From NCBI RefSeq assembly GCF_030445035.2, contig NC_080677.1:28469513-28533512 (forward strand): a stretch of DNA of 64,000 nt. The letters run 5' to 3'. Source of the stretch: Dasypus novemcinctus (taxonomy: Eukaryota > Chordata > Mammalia > Cingulata > Dasypodidae). Positions 58,901-62,340 of this stretch are shown here, in pieces (positions within the stretch are counted from its first letter, which is position 1; each line of letters begins with the position of its first letter). A program made the translations under genes and the position numbers. A model generated the notes under the pieces. The model worked only from the letters and a program-made list of their open reading frames with translations, was not told the DNA's origin and did not search any database.

Positions 58901-61164
58901 ATCCCATACAAGTTAGTACCTGGGCACACAGGAGGAAAAGGAAGATGGGGTCACCTCCACAGCCCTGCCCTCCACGCTCCCCCAGAACCTTCCAATCCTG
59001 CTATCTCAGCACCACCCATGGGGTAGAACTATGGTTTTCTGTCTGTCCCTCAACCCCATGAGCATTTCTGGAGATCCCAGAATGCACCATACTCTTCTCT
59101 GACATTACTACTGAGTGCAAAGAACGAGTGCCCATGCGCAAACACTTAACGTGAAGAGTAGAAAGTGGAAGAAATTTACTGTGGGCTGGCTGGAATGTGT
59201 GATTATGGATTGTGGAAAAAATGAGGTAACCCGGGAGGGAGGGAGACCTGGACTTAGTCAAAGGGTCAGCAGGGCGGCCTGGGTGTGGACAGGCCTTGGG
59301 GAGCTGCCGCGTTCGACTTCTGAGGGGGGGTGGACTTGGTTTCAGTGCCGTCCCAGCAGCTGCCACAGGCAACATGACTTCCCACCCCTCCCAGCGTTAG
59401 GAAAGGCACACAAGTCCACTGATAGCAGGTCAGCTCAGGCCCTCTTAGCTAGCTGCCATTTCCCTTTCCTCTCTCTACCCCAGAAGATGGGAGATATCAG
59501 GGAACACAAGGCTTCCTCGCTTGTTTTTTCTGGACACTCCCAAGAAGCCTTGGGAAAAGAAGATATGGCTGGGGTGAATGGCCAACTTACCGAGCACAGT
59601 CCGCTCTGCTCTCTCCTTCAAACAGGAGCTTCTGCAGGACGCAGCCTTGGACGGCTGCCAGAACCCCACAGGGGCCACCCTGCAAAAGAAGGGCACACGT
59701 TACTGCAGTGAGAGCCAGCCCCAGGCAAGCACCATGGCAACCTGCTCCCTGCCCATGGGTGACAGAGCACACCAGGCCCGCCAAGATACTCCCTCCAAAA
59801 CAGATGTGGCAACTATTCACAAAGCGCTGACCCGGCATCAGAGTGGGGGGTGACAGGGCCCCAGCACCCTTCATGAAAGGAAGTGTCAGACAAAAGGATA
59901 GTGACTTTCACGACCTGCCAAGTGCGGCCAGTGGTGAGGGGGAACGTTTCCCCAGGCTGCGGGTGTCACCCATCTGCCCAGCTCTCAAGGCCCATACTGA
60001 AGGCCTCCCCCTCCAGGGAGCCTTTCTCACACACCTCTGCTGGGAGTGAACCCCTTCAGCAGCCTCCACCTGCACCCTATTATGGGTGACCTTGTCCCCC
60101 CCCACTGTAGCACAAAGGCTCCCTGTGTGTTCATCTCAGCAGGCATCACTGGGCTTAGCCCAGGGCCTGGCAAGTGGGATGGGACACTGGTCAACAAAGG
60201 CTGGGAGGACTGAGCAGCACAAACAGGCCCAGCCAGGTACAGGGATTCACAGAGCATGGGCCATGGGTGCCCTTGAATTGTGGGTGCAAGAAGACCTGCT
60301 CTGCTCGGCCAAGATCGTGTGGGACAGAAGTGGGGGGTCTTGAAGCTCTTCCTCAGCAGCATGGGACAGTGGGCGGCCTGAGGCTTGAGAAGTGGGATCT
60401 GGCCACGCTGCCCTGCTCCATCTGAGGGACTTAGCATTTTCTGGTCCTTAGTGATTTTATCTCATGAAATGTCTATAAGCCGCATTAATTTAGCATGGCA
60501 TCAAAAGCTTGCCAGTCTAGCCCCTGCCTACACTTCCCCAGCTAATCCTGCACCGCCTCTGCAGGCACATCCTGCACCACACGCCTGATACCTCTGCTTT
60601 TTCCTGTGGCCCCTAGACATTCATGCAGCCCCACCTTTGTTCACGCTGCCCGCTCTACCTAGCTCCTTCAATCTGCAAAATCCTTGCACATTTCCCAATG
60701 CTCAGCCTAAGGAGGCCTCACCGATGCCCCCAGTCAGGCTCGGCACCATCTTCTACCCCCTCTCACCGGCGACCCCAGCATCATGATCTACTCCCAGTGG
60801 GTGCTCCTTAAATATGTATTTTGTTGAAAGTCTCCAAAGAAAAGGGGCACGTTCCCCAGCCTTGCTCCACCAGCCACATTTGAAGTTCCTGAACTGAGTG
60901 GTAGCTCAGCAAAATGTGAGGCTGGCTGGCACTGAACAGTCCAGGTGGTGCTTGGAGGGGCTTGCCAAAATTGGGCAGCACCCCCAACCCTCCTACCCAG
61001 GACAGGCCTAGCAGAAAGCTCGCTGAGAAACTCAAAAAGCAACTTGCCTTTTTCTGCACGATGCCATATTTTAACGAAGCTGCATCATTAAAGGAAAAAC
61101 TCTGAAGTTTCCACTCTTCATTGAAACAGGAAAAGCTTGAACCAAATAGAAGGCTCTTTATTTC
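4942..61164 (-). CDS. MINDY4: MINDY4 (FAM188B) deubiquitinase, 3' eleven exons
   Basis: Gene-level entry; the exons are listed separately. MINDY4 belongs to the MINDY family of cysteine deubiquitinases, which trim Lys48-linked polyubiquitin. Eleven minus-strand exons total 1035 bases and splice in frame into 344 residues plus TGA, covering the catalytic domain to the C-terminus; the N-terminal half lies right of the window. Seen: Gln in YGIVQ, nucleophilic Cys in GGPCGVLA six residues after that Gln, and His in SESHFSVLF, the family's catalytic arrangement. Exon phases agree at every junction and no stop or frameshift appears, so the gene looks intact and selected. Ten introns end in AG; nine start with GT and one with GC. 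The assignment rests on long stretches I recognise from human MINDY4 (for example [16 protein letters not shown] and [14 protein letters not shown]). I am very confident of family and orthology. Confidence 0.96.
5205..5560 (-). repeat. Ancient mammalian repeat (LINE-2-like), antisense
   Basis: Starts with the pattern attcatt...gaacctgctttgtgcctgccctgctgggcac, a decayed form of the 'last three words' found at L2 3' ends in antisense. It runs on to ggccttgtaagggttctggc and gggctttgagcacacagaaatgg, which also recur in other ancient copies here. The family name is uncertain. Confidence 0.4.
5560..5894. other. AT-rich unassigned stretch
   Basis: Markedly AT-rich between a GC-moderate left flank and the retroelement poly(T) tract, with a short TA/TG dinucleotide run at about 5790-5820. 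No open frame or repeat family was recognised. If the neighbouring retroelement inserted into the OSBPL9 pseudogene, this flank should have been OSBPL9 sequence, and I do not see that. Confidence 0.4.
5895..7012 (-). mobile_element. Xenarthran-type non-coding retroelement, 5'-truncated copy
   Basis: The minus-strand 3' end is an A-rich tail (5895-5925 on the plus strand: tttttttaattattaaaaaagc). Inside it, the motif order of the 27701-27972 copy recurs (ACATAACATTTATGTAATCT, then GGTAGGGTATATGACAACCT, then CAATTGTAATGAATGTACCA). At its 5' end, GGATTATTACCAAGCACCAA corresponds to ggatcactaccacataccag at about 13509 in the 2-kb element. It has no intact ORF. The family is recognised from recurrence within this window and general memory of armadillo/sloth DNA; I give no database name. 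Confidence 0.65.
7013..7715 (-). pseudogene. OSBPL9: OSBPL9 processed pseudogene fragment
   Basis: On the minus strand this segment matches several consecutive parts of oxysterol-binding-protein-related protein 9 in order, in shifting frames with stops. They are EADAYLQ-like (about 7700), [18 protein letters not shown] then INPVDV...[14 protein letters not shown] (7440-7600), SSLPVG...GHHQTPIP (7340-7420), [12 protein letters not shown] (7230-7260), [18 protein letters not shown] (7070-7120), and [13 protein letters not shown] (7025-7060). In the parent gene these are spread over several exons, so the intron-free 0.7 kb means a retrocopy. The match ends abruptly at TKA/7013, where retroelement sequence begins. 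It is non-functional. Confidence 0.82.
7716..7839. other. Short unassigned junction between OSBPL9 retrocopy and L1
   Basis: May be a more diverged 5' part of the OSBPL9 retrocopy or its original flank. I see no convincing target-site duplicate of the sequence at about 5885. Confidence 0.3.
11620..11844 (+). repeat. Inverted-repeat arm 1 inside L1
   Basis: 225 bp that is the reverse complement of 12043-12267 with roughly ten mismatches and no net length change. It interrupts the expected L1 order exactly between ctttatcatta and gaccctctttatc, so this arm is the inserted copy and arm 2 is in native L1 position. Confidence 0.88.
12043..12267 (-). repeat. Inverted-repeat arm 2 inside L1 (native copy)
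   Basis: In the normal place and orientation for an antisense L1 (ctctgctttttaattggtgt, then ccattcacatttaaagtggt). It is complementary to 11620-11844 across a 198-bp spacer and could form a long hairpin as single-stranded DNA or nuclear RNA. Confidence 0.88.
12530..14592 (+). mobile_element. 2.06-kb non-coding retroelement nested in L1
   Basis: The L1 sequence breaks at attaagaatagagagaa and resumes after aaaaaaaagaaagagaaaag. The two flanks give an imperfect target-site duplication of about 14 bp. The insert ends on the plus strand in a G-rich block (14508-14535), cctcatatttttttttaatg and an A-rich tail, so it was copied from RNA. It has no LTRs and no open frame with a recognisable domain; the longest (14052-14336, 94 codons) resembles nothing I know. 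Segments ggatgagcctccctggcacc and gggatcactacc recur in reverse in the 5895-7012 element. It is probably a xenarthran-specific family mobilised by L1. Confidence 0.72.
14597..15800 (-). mobile_element. LINE-1 continuation: ORF1 and 5' UTR, antisense
   Basis: Resumes the L1 interrupted at 12529. Minus-strand frames show ORF1p C-terminal sequence (14917-15108, [17 protein letters not shown] and [15 protein letters not shown]) and the ORF1p coiled coil (15217-15408, [28 protein letters not shown]). They are followed to the right by low-complexity coding remnants and probable 5' UTR to about 15.8 kb. With 7840-12529 this makes about 5.9 kb of one L1, nearly full length but decayed. Confidence 0.88.
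15855..15995 (-). repeat. MIR SINE, antisense
   Basis: Pattern attatctccaattgacaggtagagaaactaggcccagagcag, then aggtcatgtaatgtg, then agcagaactgggactc: the MIR core and tRNA-related head in reverse. Confidence 0.65.
16765..16925 (+). repeat. MIR SINE
   Basis: Decayed MIR: ccagtctctgcactgctcatgg, then cagtctccctgtctataagg, then a gattctgtgaa tail region. Confidence 0.5.
17869..18042 (+). mobile_element. MER5A-like hAT MITE
   Basis: agcagccgttttccatgtggtctgg at one end and tttgagaatcactgct at the other, with the diagnostic middle ggccccaccccagacctacc and gggtggggcccagcaatcta. It is a non-autonomous hAT-Charlie element shared by placental mammals. Confidence 0.85.
18043..20177. other. GC-rich intronic sequence, no gene recognised
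   Basis: Open frames on all strands with no family resemblance. Includes a MIR fragment in antisense at about 19270-19440 (tcatccccacttacagaaga, ggcacaggcaggtgac). CpG density is modest and patchy rather than island-like. Confidence 0.5.
20178..20250 (-). CDS. MINDY4: MINDY4 exon J
   Basis: 73 bp encoding [16 protein letters not shown] then LELCIRTK, with split codons GA|AT side and AA|G at its ends. The acceptor is cccacatccccag|AT and the donor is AA|gtgagt. It lies 580 bp from exon I, the shortest intron of the set, and 15.2 kb from the terminal exon. The acidic SEDRDNE linker is the variable part; [11 protein letters not shown] resumes the conserved C-terminus. Confidence 0.95.
20251..20830 (-). 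other. MINDY4: MINDY4 intron J/I (580 bp)
   Basis: Contains an ancient repeat at 20430-20660: ttctaaactacacatctgat, ccatcactctcttgctccaa and attgcatgaagaatgaaacc. This pattern is widespread in mammalian genomes and often masked as an old LINE; the family is unsure. Confidence 0.6.
20831..21011 (-). CDS. MINDY4: MINDY4 exon I, catalytic histidine
   Basis: 181 bp beginning [18 protein letters not shown], then [26 protein letters not shown] and [12 protein letters not shown], plus G of a split Asp codon. The His of SESHF is the general base in the MINDY catalytic dyad. The acceptor is ctctcgcgcgtgcag|GTG and the donor is ATCG|gtgcgc, a poor match beyond GT. The exon is GC-rich with several CpGs, unlike the flanking introns. 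Confidence 0.96.
21012..26550 (-). other. MINDY4: MINDY4 intron I/H (5.5 kb)
   Basis: No exon found. 22560-22690 holds a short diverged tandem of a ccagccctgtgtgacc-like unit derived from or next to a MIR-like fragment. 23440-24170 is an ancient repeat in antisense (actgtgcaaggcactggggac ... gagctttggagatcatgggg). 26221-26275 is a short degenerate CA-rich tract. Open frames of up to 245 codons (24421-25158) lack recognisable domains and splice context. Confidence 0.7.
26551..26712 (-). CDS. MINDY4: MINDY4 exon H
   Basis: 162 bp, 54 codons in phase 0, from [20 protein letters not shown] through [12 protein letters not shown]. The acceptor is ctctcatcaacag|GAA and the donor is CAG|gtaccc. The whole string corresponds to the human MINDY4 segment between GYCTQ and VGCFLK. 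It is a symmetric exon, so skipping would not shift frame but would delete core structure. Confidence 0.96.
26945..27215 (-). repeat. LINE-2-like 3' end, antisense
   Basis: ttactcagcaagcatgtatt, then gagcaccagctgtgcacaga, is the decayed antisense L2 3' signature. It is followed by gtaagacacggctcctgact. Confidence 0.5.
27222..27435 (-). mobile_element. Old L1 3' end, antisense
   Basis: ggaaacaattttagacccac, then aaaatagtacagaaagttcc, then cccttcacccagtttccccc and aaaacccaggcctcgttcag, an L1M 3' UTR in reverse, similar in type to the 7840-8100 end. Confidence 0.7.
27701..27972 (-). mobile_element. Retroelement 3' tail inserted in a MIR, with target duplication
   Basis: gcctccttt occurs at 27692-27700 and again at 27973-27981, bracketing an insert that begins in T-rich sequence on the plus strand (an A-tail on the minus strand). 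The body (agattacacaaatgttacgg, ccgctccccacacctcccac, gtggtatattcattgcaatt) matches the 3' end of the element at 5895-7012. It is severely 5'-truncated. The MIR resumes immediately after. Confidence 0.8.
27973..28070 (-). repeat. MIR SINE, antisense (interrupted)
   Basis: tttgaagagtggggaaactgacgctcacagatggg, then cttgccccagctgcacagcc, then agctgatgacagaggtg: a MIR core in reverse. Its left part is displaced to before 27700 by the insertion. Confidence 0.7.
28249..28683 (+). mobile_element. Ancient LTR-like repeat
   Basis: tggattttatgtgtcaactt, ggctaggttatgagcccaat, gtcaaacactagcctggctg, gggtgggccttgctaatcag and, near the end, gtgtgagccagttcgcccta. This is a repeat found throughout placental genomes, which I believe to be an old non-coding element of LTR type. 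The family name is not certain. Confidence 0.5.
29212..29379 (+). mobile_element. MER5A-like hAT MITE
   Basis: agtgaggtccggggaccagt at the start, cagggcccagcccagaccca in the middle, tgaaagtttaagaagcactgg at the end. Confidence 0.8.
29385..29510 (-). repeat. MIR SINE, antisense
   Basis: ttatacaaagggggaaactg, then ttgtcccaggtcattcagcg, then agtgaggcagggaacaaggc. Confidence 0.65.
30311..30374 (-). CDS. MINDY4: MINDY4 exon G
   Basis: 64 bp. The first C completes the Leu codon of the previous exon, then [21 protein letters not shown] ends in phase 0. The acceptor is cgtgttttccag|C and the donor is CAG|gtacgg. The [10 protein letters not shown] element sits just before the [11 protein letters not shown] segment, as in the human protein. 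Confidence 0.95.
30690..30835 (+). repeat. MIR SINE fragment
   Basis: caactctgatgcttactaac, then ccccttccgtctctgggcctc, then ccctgaaatgaactgtct: decayed MIR order. Confidence 0.45.
32470..32620 (+). repeat. MIR SINE fragment
   Basis: ccctggcttgccctgtgacg, then ctcctctctgggcctcagtc, then gaggggcctggacaagacg. Confidence 0.5.
33335..33470 (-). repeat. MIR SINE, antisense
   Basis: ctgtccccacattactaata, then gggaaattgaggcccaaaga, then ttcatggtcacattgagtca. Confidence 0.65.
33980..34160 (+). repeat. MIR SINE
   Basis: gggcctgggctctggagtca, then gccctgggttcaaatccatg, then cgcctcagttccccctttt and a gctgctgtgagaactgagcg core. Confidence 0.75.
34370..34500 (+). repeat. MIR SINE fragment
   Basis: acctgggtgtcagcccccct, tgtgtgacattcagcaaacc, ccatctccagtttcggggcc, in MIR order. 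Confidence 0.4.
35660..35770 (+). repeat. MIR SINE fragment
   Basis: gctgtcagctctgctgctaa, then cctcagagcctcagtcctac and tatctgtaaaatgggatgat. Confidence 0.65.
36270..36415 (-). repeat. MIR SINE, antisense
   Basis: gaggcccaggctgagagagg, then gtccagggtcacagagccat, then gggacaggagctcaggagcc. Confidence 0.5.
38008..38050 (+). repeat. CT/CA microsatellite
   Basis: An uninterrupted run of about 14 CT units passing into CACACATACCACACA. On the gene's transcribed sense (minus) it is a GA tract. Confidence 0.9.
38575..38660 (-). repeat. MIR SINE fragment, antisense
   Basis: tattgtagatgaagaagcta, then aggcacagggacacatctca, then agcagagctgaggcggagc. Confidence 0.5.
39259..39836 (+). repeat. 17-bp GC-rich minisatellite (about 34 units)
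   Basis: Tandem unit close to CCTCCCACCTGCACCGT with variants at the ACCGT positions (tgtactg, tgcgcc) and occasional 16- or 18-mers. Every unit lacks stop codons in most frames, so long open frames appear on both strands (for example 38998-39846, 39182-39862 and 39178-39792), but these are artefacts. Each unit carries a CACCTG E-box, and on the minus (gene sense) strand a CAG|GTGGGA sequence that looks like a 5' splice site. Confidence 0.93.
40090..40245 (-). repeat. MIR SINE, antisense
   Basis: aatcttgcgaggcaggcatc, then cttacagaggaagcagctca, then ggctcagaggagtagagagt. Confidence 0.6.
40255..40500 (+). repeat. MIR SINE, nearly full length
   Basis: actgcctgaggtgggcgggg, gctacttaactaacgtctga, agcagggatggaaatagcaa, then aaatgccggttgctattacc at the 3' end. 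It lies head to head with the preceding antisense copy. Confidence 0.75.
42312..42379 (-). CDS. MINDY4: MINDY4 exon F
   Basis: 68 bp encoding [18 protein letters not shown] through RSTE plus CT of a Leu codon completed in the next exon. The acceptor is cctgtcctag|TTC and the donor is CT|gtgagt. [15 protein letters not shown] is a recognisable MINDY4 core strand/helix. It is followed by an 11.9-kb intron that contains the minisatellite. Confidence 0.95.
42545..42730 (-). repeat. MIR SINE, antisense
   Basis: catttaatacgacaggcctg, catcacagaaggaacctagg, gtgcccaaaggtcacacagt, ggtgggattccaagggtgtt. Confidence 0.7.
43005..43215 (+). repeat. MIR SINE, full-length type
   Basis: ggggcctgactgcctgagtt, gatcctggctctgccactcc, cttcttaacttctctgcctt, gattcaatgagtcagtcctt, acacggcctggcacctgtga: all parts of MIR in order. 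Confidence 0.85.
43650..44060 (-). repeat. Ancient mammalian repeat, antisense
   Basis: attgaatgcactttctgtgcc, then tttctggagaaactgatgtc, gggaatgctgttccaggcaa, catgtgcaaaggcacagagg. The same order of motifs occurs at 23440-24170. Confidence 0.5.
44115..44290 (+). repeat. MIR SINE fragment
   Basis: cttaaatcagctcaccctaa, tcccttcacttctgttgccc, tcagtttccccatttgccaa. Confidence 0.5.
45915..46030 (-). repeat. MIR SINE fragment, antisense
   Basis: cactttccaaatgaggccta, then ttcccaggccacatgtgact, then gaggcgcagagccagagcag. Confidence 0.5.
46860..47035 (-). repeat. MIR SINE, antisense
   Basis: cgcttggcacgatgctagga, gcctattattcatcatgttt, tatggatgaggaaactgagg, cacagaaaggttcagttgcc. Confidence 0.75.
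47632..47697 (-). CDS. MINDY4: MINDY4 exon E
   Basis: 66 bp, 22 codons in phase 0 at both ends: [14 protein letters not shown] then FLQQSIHQ. The acceptor is gtttcttctcag|CTC and the donor is CAG|gtatag. Since both borders are phase 0, skipping this exon would keep the frame while removing part of the catalytic core. Confidence 0.95.
47698..48833 (-). other. MINDY4: MINDY4 intron E/D (1.1 kb)
   Basis: No repeat family or exon recognised; moderately GC-rich with poly-purine patches at about 48065-48095. Confidence 0.6.
48834..48897 (-). CDS. MINDY4: MINDY4 exon D
   Basis: 64 bp. The first base completes a Leu codon, then [21 protein letters not shown] follows in frame to a phase-0 end. The acceptor is tttttcctttttag|GG with a strong pyrimidine tract; the donor is ACA|gtacgg, a weaker site. 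The [14 protein letters not shown] string is diagnostic of MINDY4. Confidence 0.95.
49335..49440 (+). repeat. MIR SINE fragment
   Basis: tgctgtgtggccttgaatga, gccactacccctctctgggc, ttctgtttccccatccataa. Confidence 0.7.
49530..49775 (-). repeat. MIR SINE, nearly full length, antisense
   Basis: gcaatgccagacatcgtcct, tttgattctcacaacaaccc, tctccattttccagatgagt, gaggttaagtaaatcattcc, gccatgctacgctgac: the whole MIR in reverse. Confidence 0.85.
50451..50552 (-). CDS. MINDY4: MINDY4 exon C
   Basis: 102 bp encoding [16 protein letters not shown] through [11 protein letters not shown], with split codons at both ends (CG|G and CT|G). The acceptor is ttttttgtcctcag|GC and the donor is CT|gtaagtg. It contains the helix-rich [13 protein letters not shown] segment of the catalytic domain. 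Longer open frames over this interval on the same strand run in another frame and are not coding. Confidence 0.95.
51080..51538 (-). repeat. Ancient mammalian repeat, strand uncertain
   Basis: gatgacctccatgttttcagcaggtggacg, agatgttgaacacatctaaa, ccaggagaggtcagggctga follow the order of a widespread old mammalian repeat whose family I cannot name. Confidence 0.35.
51551..51926 (+). mobile_element. 5'-truncated retroelement with 12-bp target duplication
   Basis: aagaggctcctg at 51539-51550 is repeated exactly at 51927-51938. Between them is a G-rich block (51603-51630), gtgtatgggaagctcttata, an AT-rich 3' region and a tail of A's ending in acaacaac. The target read on the bottom strand (ctctt/aatc) fits L1 endonuclease nicking. 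The G-rich block followed by tatgggaa...ctcttatatttttt resembles the 3' ends of the other retroelement copies in the window. Confidence 0.82.
53325..53500 (-). repeat. MIR SINE, antisense
   Basis: cactgagtacttatcatttg, taagtgctttacatgtatat, ctattattatccccattata, aaaactgaggcacagagatt, ccaaggtcacacagtcagg. Confidence 0.85.
53840..54000 (+). repeat. MIR SINE
   Basis: gaggtctgggttctattctg, ccttgggcaagccccttacc, gggcactgggccagatgccc. Confidence 0.6.
57290..57960 (+). repeat. LINE-2-like 3' pieces
   Basis: ctcaggcctttgcgctagct (57342) and aggagccttcccagaccctc followed by gtaccatgaggcaaggcaca (57800-57890) are L2 3' signatures in order. The middle (57430-57780) is unassigned. Confidence 0.5.
58610..58880 (+). 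mobile_element. Old L1 3' end
   Basis: gatctgggtaatgttttcac, gtgataattcattgagcaga, tttgtactttcctgtgtgta then attttgattttttttaag: the last part of an L1M 3' UTR in sense orientation. Confidence 0.75.
59591..59679 (-). CDS. MINDY4: MINDY4 exon B, catalytic cysteine
   Basis: Encodes [16 protein letters not shown] through ESRADCA plus two bases of the next codon (89 bp). The Cys in GGPC is the nucleophile of the MINDY fold. The acceptor is cttcttttgcag|GG and the donor is CG|gtaagt. The flanking residues match the human protein as I know it. Because the Gln of the active site is in the previous exon and the Cys here, the active centre is assembled across an intron. Confidence 0.96.
59680..61047 (-). 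other. MINDY4: MINDY4 GC-AG intron B/A (1.4 kb)
   Basis: Starts gcaagttgc and ends cttcttttgcag on the minus strand. A L2-like fragment may lie at 60490-60830; otherwise no feature was recognised. Confidence 0.8.
61048..61164 (-). CDS. MINDY4: MINDY4 exon A (start of catalytic domain)
   Basis: Encodes 39 residues, [10 protein letters not shown] to YGIVQKK, phase 0 at both ends. The acceptor is ttttacag|GAAATA. It opens the catalytic domain and carries the Gln (third residue from the end) that forms the oxyanion hole in MINDY enzymes. The donor is AAAAAG|gcaagt, a GC donor with otherwise perfect consensus; no nearby GT keeps the reading frame into GGPCGVLA. The preceding exon, expected to end in a segment like LSVAK, was not found in the remaining 2.8 kb to the right. 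Confidence 0.95.
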
Positions 61165-61477
61165 CTGTAAAATGAGAGTTGTATTGGTTATTTTTAAAAA
61201 ACAATTGTGCTTATGCTCCCACAATAGTTGGTCTTGAATTCTAGCAGAACAACCCATTTTATTCAGGATTACCTATCATCTTTTTATTTTGCAAACCCAT
61301 TCTCATATTTGAGGAAAGAGAAACTCGTGCCTGAAGGTCTTAGCTCTGGAACATCTGCAAAGCAAACCAGTTGTGCAGATCCATGCCAAAATCTTTTTAG
61401 GTTCCTTATAGGGAAGGAACTTTGAAGCACACAGTTTCAGTTTTACAAGGGGTCTTGGAGATCCTCTAGTACCAGAG

Positions 61478-61925
61478 GATGAGAAGTTTTCAAACTTGAC
61501 TGTACATGAGCATCACCTAGGGAGCTCTTAAGAATTCTGATGCTCAGGCCAACTGAATCAGAACCCCTGAGGCGAAACTCCAGTATCAGTATTTTTTTTT
61601 TTTAAGTTAGGCCAGTAATTTATTCAGGTAGGGAGGGATGAGAAATGGGAGAAAACAACAGATCAGGGGTCCCAGGTAGAGAGGAAGGGGATGAAAAGTG
61701 ATAAAGAGGGCTGATTTACAGAATACAATTCCCCATTATAGGTTATAAGTGCTCAAGTTTTACTTGTGTGGCCACATGGCAGAGGAAAACTGGCAAAAGC
61801 AGTACACAGAGGACAGGAACAGAGGTCCACAGGCGAGAGCGTGCACGAGAGAGGTCAGTATTTTTTTAAAGCTCCTCCAGGTGTTTCCAATGTGCAGCGA
61901 AGTTGGAGAACCAACGCTCTAGTAG
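61478..61925 (+). mobile_element. MER5-group hAT MITE, split by an insertion
   Basis: ttttcaaacttgactgtaca, catcacctagggagctctta, tctgatgctcaggccaactg to 61598; continues after 61867 with aaagctcctccaggtgtttc, caatgtgcagcgaagttgga. The two halves join cleanly at the T-run where the insertion sits. Confidence 0.75.
61599..61854 (-). mobile_element. Retroposed transcript fragment, source unknown
   Basis: Bracketed by tcagtattttttt at 61586-61598 and 61855-61867. It starts with extra T's on the plus strand (a poly(A) tail on the minus strand), preceded in minus sense by CCTGAATAAATTACTGGCCT, a canonical AATAAA about 19 bases from the tail. It therefore looks like a reverse-transcribed, polyadenylated RNA of about 250 nt. 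I recognise no source gene; it could be a processed pseudogene 3' end or a lineage-specific SINE. Confidence 0.72.
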
Positions 61926-62340
61926 AGGGTCAGCAAATTACAGCCCAGGGGCCAAATCCAGCCTGCCACCTTTATTTTATTTTATTTTTTAATGATTTAT
62001 GTATTTACTTGTTTTCCCCCCTTCCCCTCCTCCCACCCTGCTGTTTTTGCTGTCTGTGTTGTGCTCTCTTCTCATTTTCTCTCCTCTAGGATTCACTGGG
62101 ATTCGATCCTGCAGACCGTTGATGGGGAGAGAGGTTCCCTGTCAATTGTATCACCTCAGTTCCTGGTTTCTGCTGTGCTTCCCAAGGTGAAGAACCTTTG
62201 TTTTTGTAAATAAGTTTTTCTGGATTCAGCCTATGGCTGCTTTCACACAGCAGCACAGTTGAGTCGTGACAAAGACTTAAGGCTTGCAAAGCCAAAAAAT
62301 ACAGTATCTGGACTTGTGCGGAATGTTTGCTGACCCCTGT
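61920..62340 (+). mobile_element. hAT-type MITE interrupted by a SINE
   Basis: Terminal inverted repeats gagggtcagcaaattac (left) and gtttgctgacccctg (right), with a possible diverged 8-bp duplication outside. The interior, gtttttgtaaataagttttt, ctatggctgctttcacacag, gttgagtcgtgacaaagact, is a well-known non-autonomous DNA transposon of placentals. The exact family name is not asserted. Confidence 0.75.
61976..62195 (-). mobile_element. DAS-like SINE nested in hAT MITE
   Basis: The T-rich left end (tttattttattttatttttt) is its A-tail on the minus strand. It continues gaggattcactgggattcgatcc-like sequence near 62090-62110 (a tRNA-type B box in reverse), then gggagagaggttccctgtca and tcacctcagttcctggtttc, features of the armadillo/sloth SINE. 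The flanks cctttattt and cctttgttt may be a decayed target duplication. Confidence 0.7.

Larger units (their letters stand above)
50553..59590 (-). other. MINDY4: MINDY4 intron C/B (9.0 kb)
   Basis: Contains the retroelement insertion at 51551-51926, MIR copies at 53.3 and 53.9 kb, ancient L2-like pieces at 57.3-58.0 kb and an L1 3' end at 58.6 kb. No exon found in 54.4-57.2 kb despite many GC-rich open frames. Confidence 0.7.
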
